From IMG/VR virus record IMGVR_UViG_3300008113_000570, positions 1 through 20,784 of that record: DNA of 20,784 bases; one strand, given 5' to 3'. Each line of letters starts with the position of its first letter. The first letter of the stretch is position 1. This document shows positions 1-7,444 of the stretch, one piece after another. Source of the DNA: a virus. The notes under the pieces were generated by a model that was not told where the DNA came from, ran no database searches, and saw only the letters and a program-made list of their open reading frames with translations. The position numbers and the translations under genes are program-made.

Positions 1-1
1 T

Positions 2-1435
2 GTACCTCCTCGTGATGCCGCAAGTAAAGATGACAAATACGCAGGAGCTTTTGTTAAGGAACCTGCTCCTGGACTTTATAATTGGGTAGTCAACTTTGAT
101 TTGAATTCACTATACCCACACCTTATTATGCAATATAATATTTCACCAGAAACTCTTTTACCAAAACGTTTCTCTGGAGTGAATGTTGATAAGTTACTTA
201 ACTGCCAAATTGATTTGAGTTGCCTTACTGATTCTACAGTCTGTGCAAATGGTGCTATGTATACAACAGAGTATCAGGGATTTCTTCCTAAGATGATGCA
301 AAAAATTTATGATGAACGTACCATCTATAAGAAGAAAATGATTGCTGCTAAGCAGGAGTATGAGAAGACTAAAGATCCTCAACTAGTTAAAGATATTGCG
401 AAGTATAATAACATTCAGATGGCAAGAAAGATCCAACTGAACTCTGCCTATGGTGCTATTGGCAATCAATATTTTCGTTATTATAATCTTGCAAATGCCG
501 AGGCAATTACTCTTTCGGGACAACTTTCAATTCGTTGGATTGAAAATAAGATGAATGAGTATCTAAACAAAATTTTAAAAACGGAGAACACTGATTATGT
601 TATTGCTGTGGATACCGATAGCATTTATCTCAATATGGGTCCTTTGGTTGAACGTGTATACCAGGGAAGAGAGAAAACTACTGAAGGCATTGTCACGTTC
701 CTTGATAAGGTCTGTCAGGTGGAACTTGAAAAGTATATTGAAAGTCGCTACCAAGAACTGGCTTCGTATGTGAATGCCTATGATCAGAAGATGATCATGA
801 AGCGAGAGAACATTGCAGATAAAGGTATCTGGACTGCCAAAAAACGATACATTCTGAATGTCTGGGACAGTGAAGGTGTTCGTTATGAACAACCCAAACT
901 TAAGATTATGGGTATTGAGGCAATTAAATCTTCAACACCTGCACCTTGCCGTCAGAAGATTAAGGATGCTCTGAAAGTTATCATGACAAAAACTGAAGAG
1001 GATCTGCAAAAATTCATTAAAGATTTTAGAAAGGAATTTTCTAGTCTTCCTCCAGAACTTATCTCATTCCCTCGCAGTGTTAATGGATTGAAAAAATACC
1101 ATGATCCCAAACAGATTTATAGTAAGGGAACTCCAATTAACGCAAGGGGATCATTGTTGTATAACTATTACATCAAAAAGAATAATCTTACTCACAAGTA
1201 TCCATTAATTCAAGAGGGTGAAAAGATTAAGTTTATTATGCTTAGAACTCCCAATAAAATTAATGAAAATGTGATTGCGTTTATTCAAACATTTCCTGTT
1301 GAATTAGGACTTGACAAATCTATAGATTATGATCTACAATTTGACAAAAGTTTTCTGGAACCACTGAAGACAATTTTGGATACTATCGGTTGGAAAGCAG
1401 AAAAAGTCAATACTTTGGAGGCACTATTTGGATGA
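2..1435 (+). CDS. 43: DNA polymerase gp43, C-terminal part (5' end outside window)
   Basis: Family B replicative DNA polymerase, open at the left edge; the frame is read from base 2. The visible part contains the polymerase domain. Motif A is DLNSLYPHL (around 98-124), motif B is KIQLNSAYGAIGNQY (around 430-475), and motif C is VDTDSIY (around 607-630), giving the catalytic aspartates. A KKRYILNV stretch near 838-860 matches the thumb/DNA-contact motif of the family. The protein ends in LEALFG, a hydrophobic tail like the sliding-clamp-binding tail of T4 gp43 (inference). The N-terminal domain and 3'-5' exonuclease lie upstream of the window. The stop TGA overlaps the ATG of the next gene (ATGA), suggesting translational coupling. 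Identification is firm; only the upstream portion cannot be judged. Confidence 0.96.
   Translation, partial: VPPRDAASKDDKYAGAFVKEPAPGLYNWVVNFDLNSLYPHLIMQYNISPETLLPKRFSGVNVDKLLNCQIDLSCLTDSTVCANGAMYTTEYQGFLPKMMQKIYDERTIYKKKMIAAKQEYEKTKDPQLVKDIAKYNNIQMARKIQLNSAYGAIGNQYFRYYNLANAEAITLSGQLSIRWIENKMNEYLNKILKTENTDYVIAVDTDSIYLNMGPLVERVYQGREKTTEGIVTFLDKVCQVELEKYIESRYQELASYVNAYDQKMIMKRENIADKGIWTAKKRYILNVWDSEGVRYEQPKLKIMGIEAIKSSTPAPCRQKIKDALKVIMTKTEEDLQKFIKDFRKEFSSLPPELISFPRSVNGLKKYHDPKQIYSKGTPINARGSLLYNYYIKKNNLTHKYPLIQEGEKIKFIMLRTPNKINENVIAFIQTFPVELGLDKSIDYDLQFDKSFLEPLKTILDTIGWKAEKVNTLEALFG
1311..1340 (+). promoter_or_regulatory. Candidate sigma70 promoter inside gp43
   Basis: TTGACA at 1311-1316 and TACAAT at 1335-1340 with an 18-base spacer: a perfect -35 and a 5/6 match to the -10. 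It lies about 90 bases before the oxygenase start at 1432 and could fire oxygenase 1 and uvsX early. It is inside coding sequence, so chance is possible; the support is that similar pairs recur in this window. Confidence 0.4.
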
Positions 1436-2007
1436 GACTACATAATTTGTTTCCTACACCTGTGTTTGAAACTCAATTTGAGCCTTCTAATAGATTAGAA
1501 ATTGTTAGATATATTCAAAATATTTCTGCAACTCAAAGTATTGGAGATCTTCATAAGCAAGATGCTTTTAATGAATTAACATTTCACATACGAAATTTTG
1601 CTCAGGAATGTTTCAATGAAATGTTGTGGGTAGATGTTAATCCAGTTATTTGCTCTATGTGGTGCAATCGTCTACCAGCACAATCAGGATTGAAAAAACA
1701 TTTTCATCCAAATAGTTTACTTTCTGGAGTATGGTATCCTGATTATGTAAATAGTCCTATTATTTTTTATGGGCAACAGCAGTGGATGATGTATCCCAAA
1801 ACAAAAGAACAAAACGATATTAACAGTATCGCTAAAGCAATGATGGGTGTGCGAGGAACATGTTTAATATTCCCATCTTATTTACAACATGAAGCAACAA
1901 ACTGGAATGAAGACGACAGACTATCAGTATCTTTTAATATATTTGCTGACGGAATGTTTGGAGACACAACTGAACTAACAAACTTAAACATTAAAGTAAA
2001 GGAGTAA
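1432..2007 (+). CDS. 2OG-Fe(II) oxygenase family protein 1
   Basis: A 191-aa protein resembling the 2-oxoglutarate/Fe(II)-dependent oxygenase-like family common in cyanophages. The family pattern is visible: H90 and H92 in [15 protein letters not shown], then a Phe/Pro-rich strand LIFPSYLQH with distal His153, and Arg163 in DDRLSVSFN, which would contact 2-oxoglutarate. The substrate is unknown. I chose ATG 1432, which overlaps the gp43 stop as ATGA and has GGAG about 12 bases upstream; an upstream in-frame extension would run inside gp43 and shows no family sequence. The next gene, uvsX, begins 2 bases after this stop. It differs clearly from the prolyl-hydroxylase-type oxygenase at 3053, so this is not a simple duplication. 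Function beyond the fold class is inference. Confidence 0.8.
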   Translation: MRLHNLFPTPVFETQFEPSNRLEIVRYIQNISATQSIGDLHKQDAFNELTFHIRNFAQECFNEMLWVDVNPVICSMWCNRLPAQSGLKKHFHPNSLLSGVWYPDYVNSPIIFYGQQQWMMYPKTKEQNDINSIAKAMMGVRGTCLIFPSYLQHEATNWNEDDRLSVSFNIFADGMFGDTTELTNLNIKVKE

Positions 2008-2009
2008 TT

Positions 2010-3056
2010 ATGAATTTTCTACAAGATATCGTAAAAGAAATTAAAAATGAATACGCATCCATTGTTGCTGATGGTGTTTCTACTGGTGATTGTGATCAAT
2101 TTATCGATACAGGAAGTTATATCTTAAATGCTTTGTTGTCTGGATCTATTTACGGTGGCATTCCTTCCAATAAAATTACTGCTCTTGCTGGTGAAACTTC
2201 CACTGGTAAGACTTTTTTCTGTTTGAGTATTGTAAAACATTTTTTGGATAGTAATCCAGAAGCAGGAGTTATTTACTTTGAATCTGAATCTGCAATTACA
2301 AAGCAGATGATTGAGGAACGTGGAATTGATAGTAAGCGTATGATCATTGTTCCTGTAGTGACAGTTCAAGAATTTAGAACTCAAGCTCTTAAGATTGTTG
2401 ATAAATTCTTAGAACAGAAACAATCTGATCGTAAACCATTGATGTTTGTGCTTGACAGTCTTGGTAATCTTTCAACTACAAAAGAAATTGAGGATAGTTC
2501 TGAAGGTAAAGAGACCCGTGATATGACTAGAGCCCAAGTTACCAAATCTGTATTCCGTGTACTGACACTGAAACTTGGTAAGGCAAATATCCCGATGCTC
2601 GTTACTAATCATACCTATGATGTTGTTGGCGCTTACGTTCCTACCAAAGAAATGGGCGGTGGTAGCGGTCTGAAATATGCAGCATCTACAATCATTTATC
2701 TTTCTAAGTCTAAAGAAAAAGATGGCACTGTAGTTGTAGGTAATATCATCAAATGCAAAGCACAGAAATCTAGATTTACCAAAGAGAATTCTGTAGCAGA
2801 AACTCGTTTATTCTATGATTGTGGATTAGATCCTTATTATGGTCTGCTAGAACTTGGTGAAAAGTATGGTGTCTTCTCTAAGTCGGCAGGACGTTATGAA
2901 ATCAATGGCGTAAAAACTTTTGCAAAAACTATTCTTGCTGATCCTAAAAAATATTTTACTCCAGAGATTATGCAAGCACTTGACGAATCTGCTAAAAAAG
3001 AATTTAGTTATGGTCAAAGTTCAGTAGATAGTTCGGACCAAGAGGAAGAAGTATGA
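2010..3056 (+). CDS. uvsX: UvsX RecA-like recombinase
   Basis: A 348-aa strand-exchange protein of the T4 UvsX/RecA family. It would coat single-stranded DNA and drive recombination-dependent replication and repair. Walker A is GETSTGKT (residues 61-68); a Walker B-like strand [10 protein letters not shown] places Asp149 at its end. An L2-like stretch with [11 protein letters not shown] follows near residue 220. The C-terminus is acidic (SSDQEEEV), as is common in RecA-family proteins where it tunes DNA binding. The start has a clear AAGGAG ribosome site 5 bases upstream. The last codons overlap the next ATG as ATGA at 3053. Length is slightly below T4 UvsX (about 390 aa). Position between gp43 and gp41 fits T4-like cyanophage gene order. 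Confidence 0.95.
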   Translation: MNFLQDIVKEIKNEYASIVADGVSTGDCDQFIDTGSYILNALLSGSIYGGIPSNKITALAGETSTGKTFFCLSIVKHFLDSNPEAGVIYFESESAITKQMIEERGIDSKRMIIVPVVTVQEFRTQALKIVDKFLEQKQSDRKPLMFVLDSLGNLSTTKEIEDSSEGKETRDMTRAQVTKSVFRVLTLKLGKANIPMLVTNHTYDVVGAYVPTKEMGGGSGLKYAASTIIYLSKSKEKDGTVVVGNIIKCKAQKSRFTKENSVAETRLFYDCGLDPYYGLLELGEKYGVFSKSAGRYEINGVKTFAKTILADPKKYFTPEIMQALDESAKKEFSYGQSSVDSSDQEEEV

Positions 3057-3646
3057 TAGGAAAAACATTACCAGACTTTATTAAAGTATATGATGATGTT
3101 GTAGATAAAGAACTGTGTTCCAAAATAATTAATAAATTTGAAGAAGATGTATACCTACATGAATATCATGATAGAGAGCAACGTCCAACTTTCACTCAAT
3201 TAAATATTACTCAATATCTTGCTCAAGAATTAGAGAATGGAAATATCAATGATCCTTGGAGTGAACATCATGCAGTCATTCAAAATGCTACTGCATTTGC
3301 TGTTAGGCAGTATCAAAAAGATCTTCTCATTAACGGAGAATTTCCAGAGGATTATGCTCTAGAGCAGATTAGAATAAAGCGTTATCTCAATAATGGCAAA
3401 GAACAATTCAAAGAGCATGTTGATGTAGGTAATTACAATTCTGCTAGAAGATTTTTAGTATTCTTTTTATATTTGAATGATGTGGAGGAAGGAGGGGAAA
3501 CTTCCTTTCCTTCACTAAACTTGCATATCAAACCAAAGTGTGGTAGCATACTGGTGTTCCCTCCATTATGGATGTTCCCTCATGCGGGGAGACCTCCTAT
3601 TTCTGGAACCAAATATATTGCTGGGAGTTATTTACATTATGTTTAG
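3053..3646 (+). CDS. Prolyl-4-hydroxylase-type 2OG-Fe(II) oxygenase (protein 2)
   Basis: A 197-aa protein with the full iron and cosubstrate signature of the P4H-like family: H122-x-D124 in FKEHVDVG, distal His177 in MFPHAGRPP, and Lys187 in [13 protein letters not shown]. The segment [19 protein letters not shown] is the characteristic double-stranded beta-helix strand pair. It should hydroxylate a protein or small-molecule side chain using O2 and 2-oxoglutarate; the substrate is not known. It overlaps uvsX by 4 bases at its start and gp41 by 8 bases at its end, so it is translationally embedded in the replication operon. The conserved core extends almost to the end of the protein. Confidence 0.9.
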   Translation: MIGKTLPDFIKVYDDVVDKELCSKIINKFEEDVYLHEYHDREQRPTFTQLNITQYLAQELENGNINDPWSEHHAVIQNATAFAVRQYQKDLLINGEFPEDYALEQIRIKRYLNNGKEQFKEHVDVGNYNSARRFLVFFLYLNDVEEGGETSFPSLNLHIKPKCGSILVFPPLWMFPHAGRPPISGTKYIAGSYLHYV

Positions 3647-5021
3647 TGGAAAGATTGAACACCTAGTTCTTGCTAACTTACTTTATGATGAAAAGTATAC
3701 TCGTAAGGTTCTTCCTTTTTTGAAGAAGGATTATTTTGAGGATCACTCTGATAAAGTATTATTTGAAGAAATCAATACTTTTGTCAATCAGTATCAGTCT
3801 CTCCCTACAGCAAATGCTCTACAAATTCAAACAGGTAAAAGAGTTGATCTATCTCAAGATGGATATTCTGAGGTTGTAAATGTTCTAACAAATCTTCCTG
3901 AAGATGAGTGGGATTATGAATGGAAATTAAATACTACTGAATCTTGGTGTAAAGAACGTGCTATCTACTTGGCACTCCTGGAAAGTGTCAGGATTGCCGA
4001 TGGCAAAGATAGTAAGATGACTAGAGATGCAATTCCAGATATCCTTTCAACTGCCCTGAGTGTCAGTTTTGATGATCATGTTGGTCATGATTATATTATT
4101 GATGCATCAGATCGTTACGACTTCTATCATCGTAAAGAAGAAAAAATTCCGTTCGATTTAGAATTCTTTAATAAGATTACTAAAGGTGGTCTTCCGTCTA
4201 AGACTTTGAATATTTGTCTTGCTGGCACAGGCGTTGGCAAATCTCTTTTCATGTGTCATGTCGCGGCAGCTGCATTGTTGCAAGGTAAGAATGTTTTATA
4301 CATTACTTTGGAGATGGCAGAAGAACGTATTGCAGAAAGGATTGATGCCAATCTATTGAATATCTCAATACGAGATTTAGAAACTCTGCCAAAACAATTA
4401 TATGAAAATAAGATTAACTCCTTATCTAAGAAGACGCAAGGCAAACTTATTATTAAAGAATATCCGACTGCCTCTGCTCACTCTGGTCATTTTAAGTCTT
4501 TACTTAATGAACTTTCATTGAAGAAATCTTTTCGACCAGATATTATTTTTATTGATTACTTGAATATTTGTGCAAGTTCTAGGTATAAGGGAACTATTGT
4601 AAATTCTTATACCTATGTTAAAGCAATTGCTGAAGAACTTAGAGGTATGGCAGTTGAGCATAATGTACCTATTGTATCTGCTACTCAAACTACTCGTAGT
4701 GGTTATAGTAATACTGATGTTGATCTTACAGATACATCTGAATCTTTTGGTCTTCCTGCTACTGCCGATTTTATGTTTGCTCTTATTAGTACTGAAGAAC
4801 TAGAAGAACTAGGTCAAATTTGTGTAAAGCAACTCAAAAATAGATATAATGATCCAACATCAAATAGGAAGTTCATCATTGGGGTTGACAGATCTAAGAT
4901 GAAGTTGTATGATGTAGATCAATCAGCACAGAAAGACATTATTGATTCTGGGCAAGATGATTATGAAGATGAAACTGAAAGTAAGTTTCGCAAAAAGTCC
5001 TTTGTAGATTTGAAGTTTTAA
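3639..5021 (+). CDS. 41: Replicative DNA helicase gp41 (DnaB-like)
   Basis: A 460-aa hexameric helicase that would unwind the fork 5'-3' and pair with primase gp61 (encoded at 13398). An N-terminal helical domain (about residues 1-170) precedes a RecA-like domain. Walker A is GTGVGKS (residues 196-202), Walker B is IIFIDYLN with Asp306, and a helicase H3-type segment VPIVSATQTTRSGYS follows. I chose ATG 3639 with GGGAG about 12 bases upstream, because the N-terminal sequence then begins [15 protein letters not shown], typical of DnaB-like proteins; upstream in-frame sequence is the shadow of oxygenase 2. The C-terminal tail is acidic and then basic (KFRKKSFVDLKF). Length is close to T4 gp41 (475 aa). 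Confidence 0.95.
   Translation: MFSGKIEHLVLANLLYDEKYTRKVLPFLKKDYFEDHSDKVLFEEINTFVNQYQSLPTANALQIQTGKRVDLSQDGYSEVVNVLTNLPEDEWDYEWKLNTTESWCKERAIYLALLESVRIADGKDSKMTRDAIPDILSTALSVSFDDHVGHDYIIDASDRYDFYHRKEEKIPFDLEFFNKITKGGLPSKTLNICLAGTGVGKSLFMCHVAAAALLQGKNVLYITLEMAEERIAERIDANLLNISIRDLETLPKQLYENKINSLSKKTQGKLIIKEYPTASAHSGHFKSLLNELSLKKSFRPDIIFIDYLNICASSRYKGTIVNSYTYVKAIAEELRGMAVEHNVPIVSATQTTRSGYSNTDVDLTDTSESFGLPATADFMFALISTEELEELGQICVKQLKNRYNDPTSNRKFIIGVDRSKMKLYDVDQSAQKDIIDSGQDDYEDETESKFRKKSFVDLKF
4885..4913 (+). promoter_or_regulatory. Candidate sigma70 promoter inside gp41, upstream of mazG-like gene
   Basis: TTGACA at 4885-4890, exactly 17 bases, then TATGAT at 4908-4913 (5/6 match). The predicted start near 4920 gives a leader of about 100 bases to the MazG-like gene at 5023, and the transcript would end at the terminator at 5489-5530. 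The arrangement would give mazG its own early unit. It lies in coding sequence, so it needs 5'-end data. Confidence 0.45.
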
Positions 5022-5022
5022 A

Positions 5023-5484
5023 ATGACCGTAAAAGAAATTCTGGAAAAAGATCTCAACGCTGCAGAGGTTGAGGGTAAATTTGATGTTGATACTGACAGG
5101 TATCTTGAGTTTGTAAATAAAACTACTAGTGATGCCAGTACTAATACTGGAGCGTTCATTAATCGAGTTCAAGAACTTCAAGCATATGGCGCTGATGTTC
5201 CTCGTCTTTTGACTGCTGCTGTTGGTATGTCTGCCGAAGCAGGTGAGTTTACTGAGATTGTAAAGAAGATTATCTTCCAAGGTAAACCATATAGTGAAGA
5301 TAATAAAGAACATCTTTTGATTGAACTTGGAGATGTTATGTGGTATTTTTCTCAAGCATGTATGGCTCTAGGTGTTCGCATTGAAGATGTTATTGTTACC
5401 AATACTGTTAAACTTATGAAGCGTTATCCTGGAGAAATGTTTAGCGTAGATCGATCTGAAAATCGATCTGCTGATGATCGATAA
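5023..5484 (+). CDS. MazG-like nucleotide pyrophosphohydrolase
   Basis: A 153-aa protein with the metal-binding pattern of the MazG/dUTPase-like all-alpha NTP pyrophosphatases: E72-x2-E75 in MSAEAGEFTE and E101-x2-D104 in LIELGDVMWYFSQ. The family hydrolyses nucleoside triphosphates, or (p)ppGpp-like alarmones as has been proposed for cyanophage MazG, to monophosphate and pyrophosphate. An N-terminal extension of about 60 residues precedes the catalytic helices and may mediate oligomerisation. The start follows the gp41 stop by one base (TAA A ATG); the ribosome site is weak, so translation may depend on coupling. The C-terminus is a short Asp/Arg/Ser-rich tail. Immediately downstream is a strong hairpin terminator. 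Whether it is equivalent to the well-known cyanophage MazG encoded elsewhere cannot be told here. Confidence 0.85.
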   Translation: MTVKEILEKDLNAAEVEGKFDVDTDRYLEFVNKTTSDASTNTGAFINRVQELQAYGADVPRLLTAAVGMSAEAGEFTEIVKKIIFQGKPYSEDNKEHLLIELGDVMWYFSQACMALGVRIEDVIVTNTVKLMKRYPGEMFSVDRSENRSADDR

Positions 5485-5488
5485 TACT

Positions 5489-5530
5489 AAGTCCCTCTCT
5501 TCTAAATATTATTGAAGGGAGGGACTTTTT
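5489..5530 (+). terminator. Rho-independent terminator after mazG-like gene
   Basis: A 14-bp stem (5489-5502 with 5514-5527; one G-U pair, otherwise complementary) closes an 11-base loop TAAATATTATT and is followed by a short T run (5526-5530). It should end transcripts of the replication block. The 3' arm holds GGGAGGG, which is also the Shine-Dalgarno of the gene starting at 5533, and the loop holds a late-promoter octamer. Confidence 0.85.
5501..5508 (+). promoter_or_regulatory. Late-promoter octamer TCTAAATA in terminator loop
   Basis: TCTAAATA resembles the T4-type late promoter TATAAATA, which is centred at -10. A start 6 bases after its last A would fall at 5514, the first base of the terminator's 3' arm, so late RNA would lack the 5' arm and keep GGGAGGG free for translation of the 572-aa gene. 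Confidence 0.5.
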
Positions 5531-5532
5531 CT

Positions 5533-7251
5533 ATGGCAAAATTAAAAATGGGTAGCACCCCAGATTTAGCCAAAGTACATAAAAGTGGAGATCTAAAATA
5601 TTGGCCATCATTTTGGCAAATGGTAAGAGATAAACAACCATTCAAAAAAGGAACGCAAGGGCAAGATGGTGCTGCAGTAATAGGATACAAAACAGCAGCT
5701 GCCCATAAAAAATTTGTTGCGGACATGGCAAAATGTACTACTTCCAGAGAGGTCATTGCATTTTTGAATAAGTATAATACTGAAATGCCCACAGTAGAGG
5801 GTGGTAAAGTTAAGATTACTGAACTCTGGAAAGATAATGTAAAAGAAACTAAGGCATCTAATGCTGCTAAAATTGGAGGTAGAGATACAGAGGTTTATAG
5901 TGAAATATTAGTTCAATTTGCATTAGCATATCAACTTGTATATAATAAGAGAGCAACACATGATGTAGTGGGTGATGGAGATGATTTTAAAACTGAAGTA
6001 TACAATGCACTTAAATCTAGGATTATAACACCAGGTCGTTTTGCTTTTTCAAACACTGCAGTAAGAAAAAATTTAAGAGCATTCTCTAGACAAATTTCAG
6101 ATGGTAATGATACATGGTTAGATAGTGCTTCAGCAGCAGCACAAACACTAGTTGACAAATTAAATATCCCTTCTGATGCTAAAATTTTTAATGATAAAAT
6201 TTTTGGTAATGGATCCCCTGGAGATCCTTATGCAATTTATTTACGTGCTAATACAGGATTGCAACCTGATAAGTGGAACCCTGCAGATATATGGGTCATG
6301 ACCCCTGCAGGAATTAGAGATTTAGTTCATTTAAATAGAAAAACGGCAAATAGAAAAACAGCAAGTGTTGCACTTTTAAATAACTTTCTAATTAATCAAT
6401 TTAAAACAAAAGATATTATTCCTATTTCACTAAAGAAAACTAAAGCAGATCCATCACAAGTTCACTATACTGTTTTGAATAGTAATGAATATATTGAAAG
6501 AATTTCTATTGGCAAAAGTAAAAATCCTACCATTGAATTAACTGGTGGAAACCGTGATATGAAAATTAATTTTACATTAGAGACAATTGAACTGAATAAG
6601 GGTATGACAGCTCGTAGAGCACAAGCAAATTTATTTGGTAATATAGGTAAAGTTAAACCAGGATCTGAGAAGCATATTCGCATTAAATATAATGTAAATA
6701 AGAAGCAACTTGAACTTGAGTATACCCAAACACAAATGCCTTCATTAGCATTAGCAAAAATGGGATCATTGGGATCAAAATCTTTTACCTCTATTATTTC
6801 TGAAACTTCTAAGCAAGGAATTCATGCATTAGATAAAATAAAAGATAGGCATCCTCATTTAGATTTGACTAAAGATGACTACTTCATAAGTCAAAAAGTT
6901 AAATTTACTGATGAGCAATATGATCAAGTTGCTGCATATATGGATGATATTTGGAAAGCAGTTAATGGTGATAATATGCCAGACATGAGAAAGGATAAAT
7001 CTGTAGGTAAAGATATTAATTTATTGAAAGATAAAATGATGTCATCTGAAGTATCATTAGCTATAGCAGGAATACCAGATGATAAAATCAAAAGAAGAGT
7101 AATTCAAAATCTTTATAATGCATGTGCATCAGTTGGATTTGGATCTGGACTTAATAAAGAAGAAAGAGAATTACTGGCTCAAAGTGGAGTAGGTCAAGCA
7201 AACAAATTAAAAGCACAATTTACTGGAGGACTTCATGTTAAAGTCTATTGA
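5533..7251 (+). CDS. 572-aa phage protein of unknown function, possible nuclease-like core
   Basis: A 572-aa protein that I do not recognise with certainty. The start at ATG 5533 is preceded by GGGAGGG (5517-5523) in the terminator's 3' arm; upstream in-frame bases belong to that hairpin. No signal peptide or membrane segment is visible. The N-terminus is basic (MAKLKMGSTPDLAKVHKSGD). Residues around 120-150 form a helix with acidic residues (TEVYSEILVQFALAY), residues 247-255 read DKWNPADIW with Asp252, and PISLKK follows with Lys301 and Lys302. This E … PxD … xxK pattern is reminiscent of PD-(D/E)XK nucleases, with Ser299 in place of the usual acid; this is a hypothesis only. The C-terminal third is helical and charged. 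It overlaps the 69-aa gene by 17 bases. A late promoter in front suggests virion assembly, packaging or a virion-carried role. Confidence 0.8.
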   Translation: MAKLKMGSTPDLAKVHKSGDLKYWPSFWQMVRDKQPFKKGTQGQDGAAVIGYKTAAAHKKFVADMAKCTTSREVIAFLNKYNTEMPTVEGGKVKITELWKDNVKETKASNAAKIGGRDTEVYSEILVQFALAYQLVYNKRATHDVVGDGDDFKTEVYNALKSRIITPGRFAFSNTAVRKNLRAFSRQISDGNDTWLDSASAAAQTLVDKLNIPSDAKIFNDKIFGNGSPGDPYAIYLRANTGLQPDKWNPADIWVMTPAGIRDLVHLNRKTANRKTASVALLNNFLINQFKTKDIIPISLKKTKADPSQVHYTVLNSNEYIERISIGKSKNPTIELTGGNRDMKINFTLETIELNKGMTARRAQANLFGNIGKVKPGSEKHIRIKYNVNKKQLELEYTQTQMPSLALAKMGSLGSKSFTSIISETSKQGIHALDKIKDRHPHLDLTKDDYFISQKVKFTDEQYDQVAAYMDDIWKAVNGDNMPDMRKDKSVGKDINLLKDKMMSSEVSLAIAGIPDDKIKRRVIQNLYNACASVGFGSGLNKEERELLAQSGVGQANKLKAQFTGGLHVKVY

Positions 7252-7444
7252 TAATGAAGATCTAAATAAATCATTGGAGATCTTATTGAAAACCAAAAAG
7301 ATGGAAGTTGCTCTTGCTTATTTTGCTACGGTAATGGATTGTAAAATCTCAGTAGCAAAGACAAAAGCATTGAAGCATAAATATTATTTGATGAAGAAAC
7401 GTGGATTAATCCACATTGCAAACAGTAAAAATTGGGATAAATGA
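7235..7444 (+). CDS. Small basic hypothetical protein, 69 aa
   Basis: A 69-aa, lysine-rich, predominantly helical protein with no family I recognise. ATG 7235 has a strong GGAGGA 5 bases upstream, which lies in the end of the 572-aa gene; the two genes overlap by 17 bases. Its stop overlaps the next ATG as ATGA (7441-7444). The tight coupling to both neighbours suggests that it is made with the 572-aa protein and the nucleotidyltransferase and could be a partner of one of them (inference). There are no cysteine clusters or membrane segment. The central part (VALAYFATVMDCKISVAKTK) could form one amphipathic helix. Confidence 0.75.
   Translation: MLKSIDNEDLNKSLEILLKTKKMEVALAYFATVMDCKISVAKTKALKHKYYLMKKRGLIHIANSKNWDK

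Noticed and set aside
7376-7383. CATAAATA inside the 69-aa gene as a late promoter for the nucleotidyltransferase
   Set aside because: TAAATA strings are frequent in this AT-rich coding DNA (for example near 7264, 13772, 14865 and 17487); without an intergenic position or hairpin there is no support.
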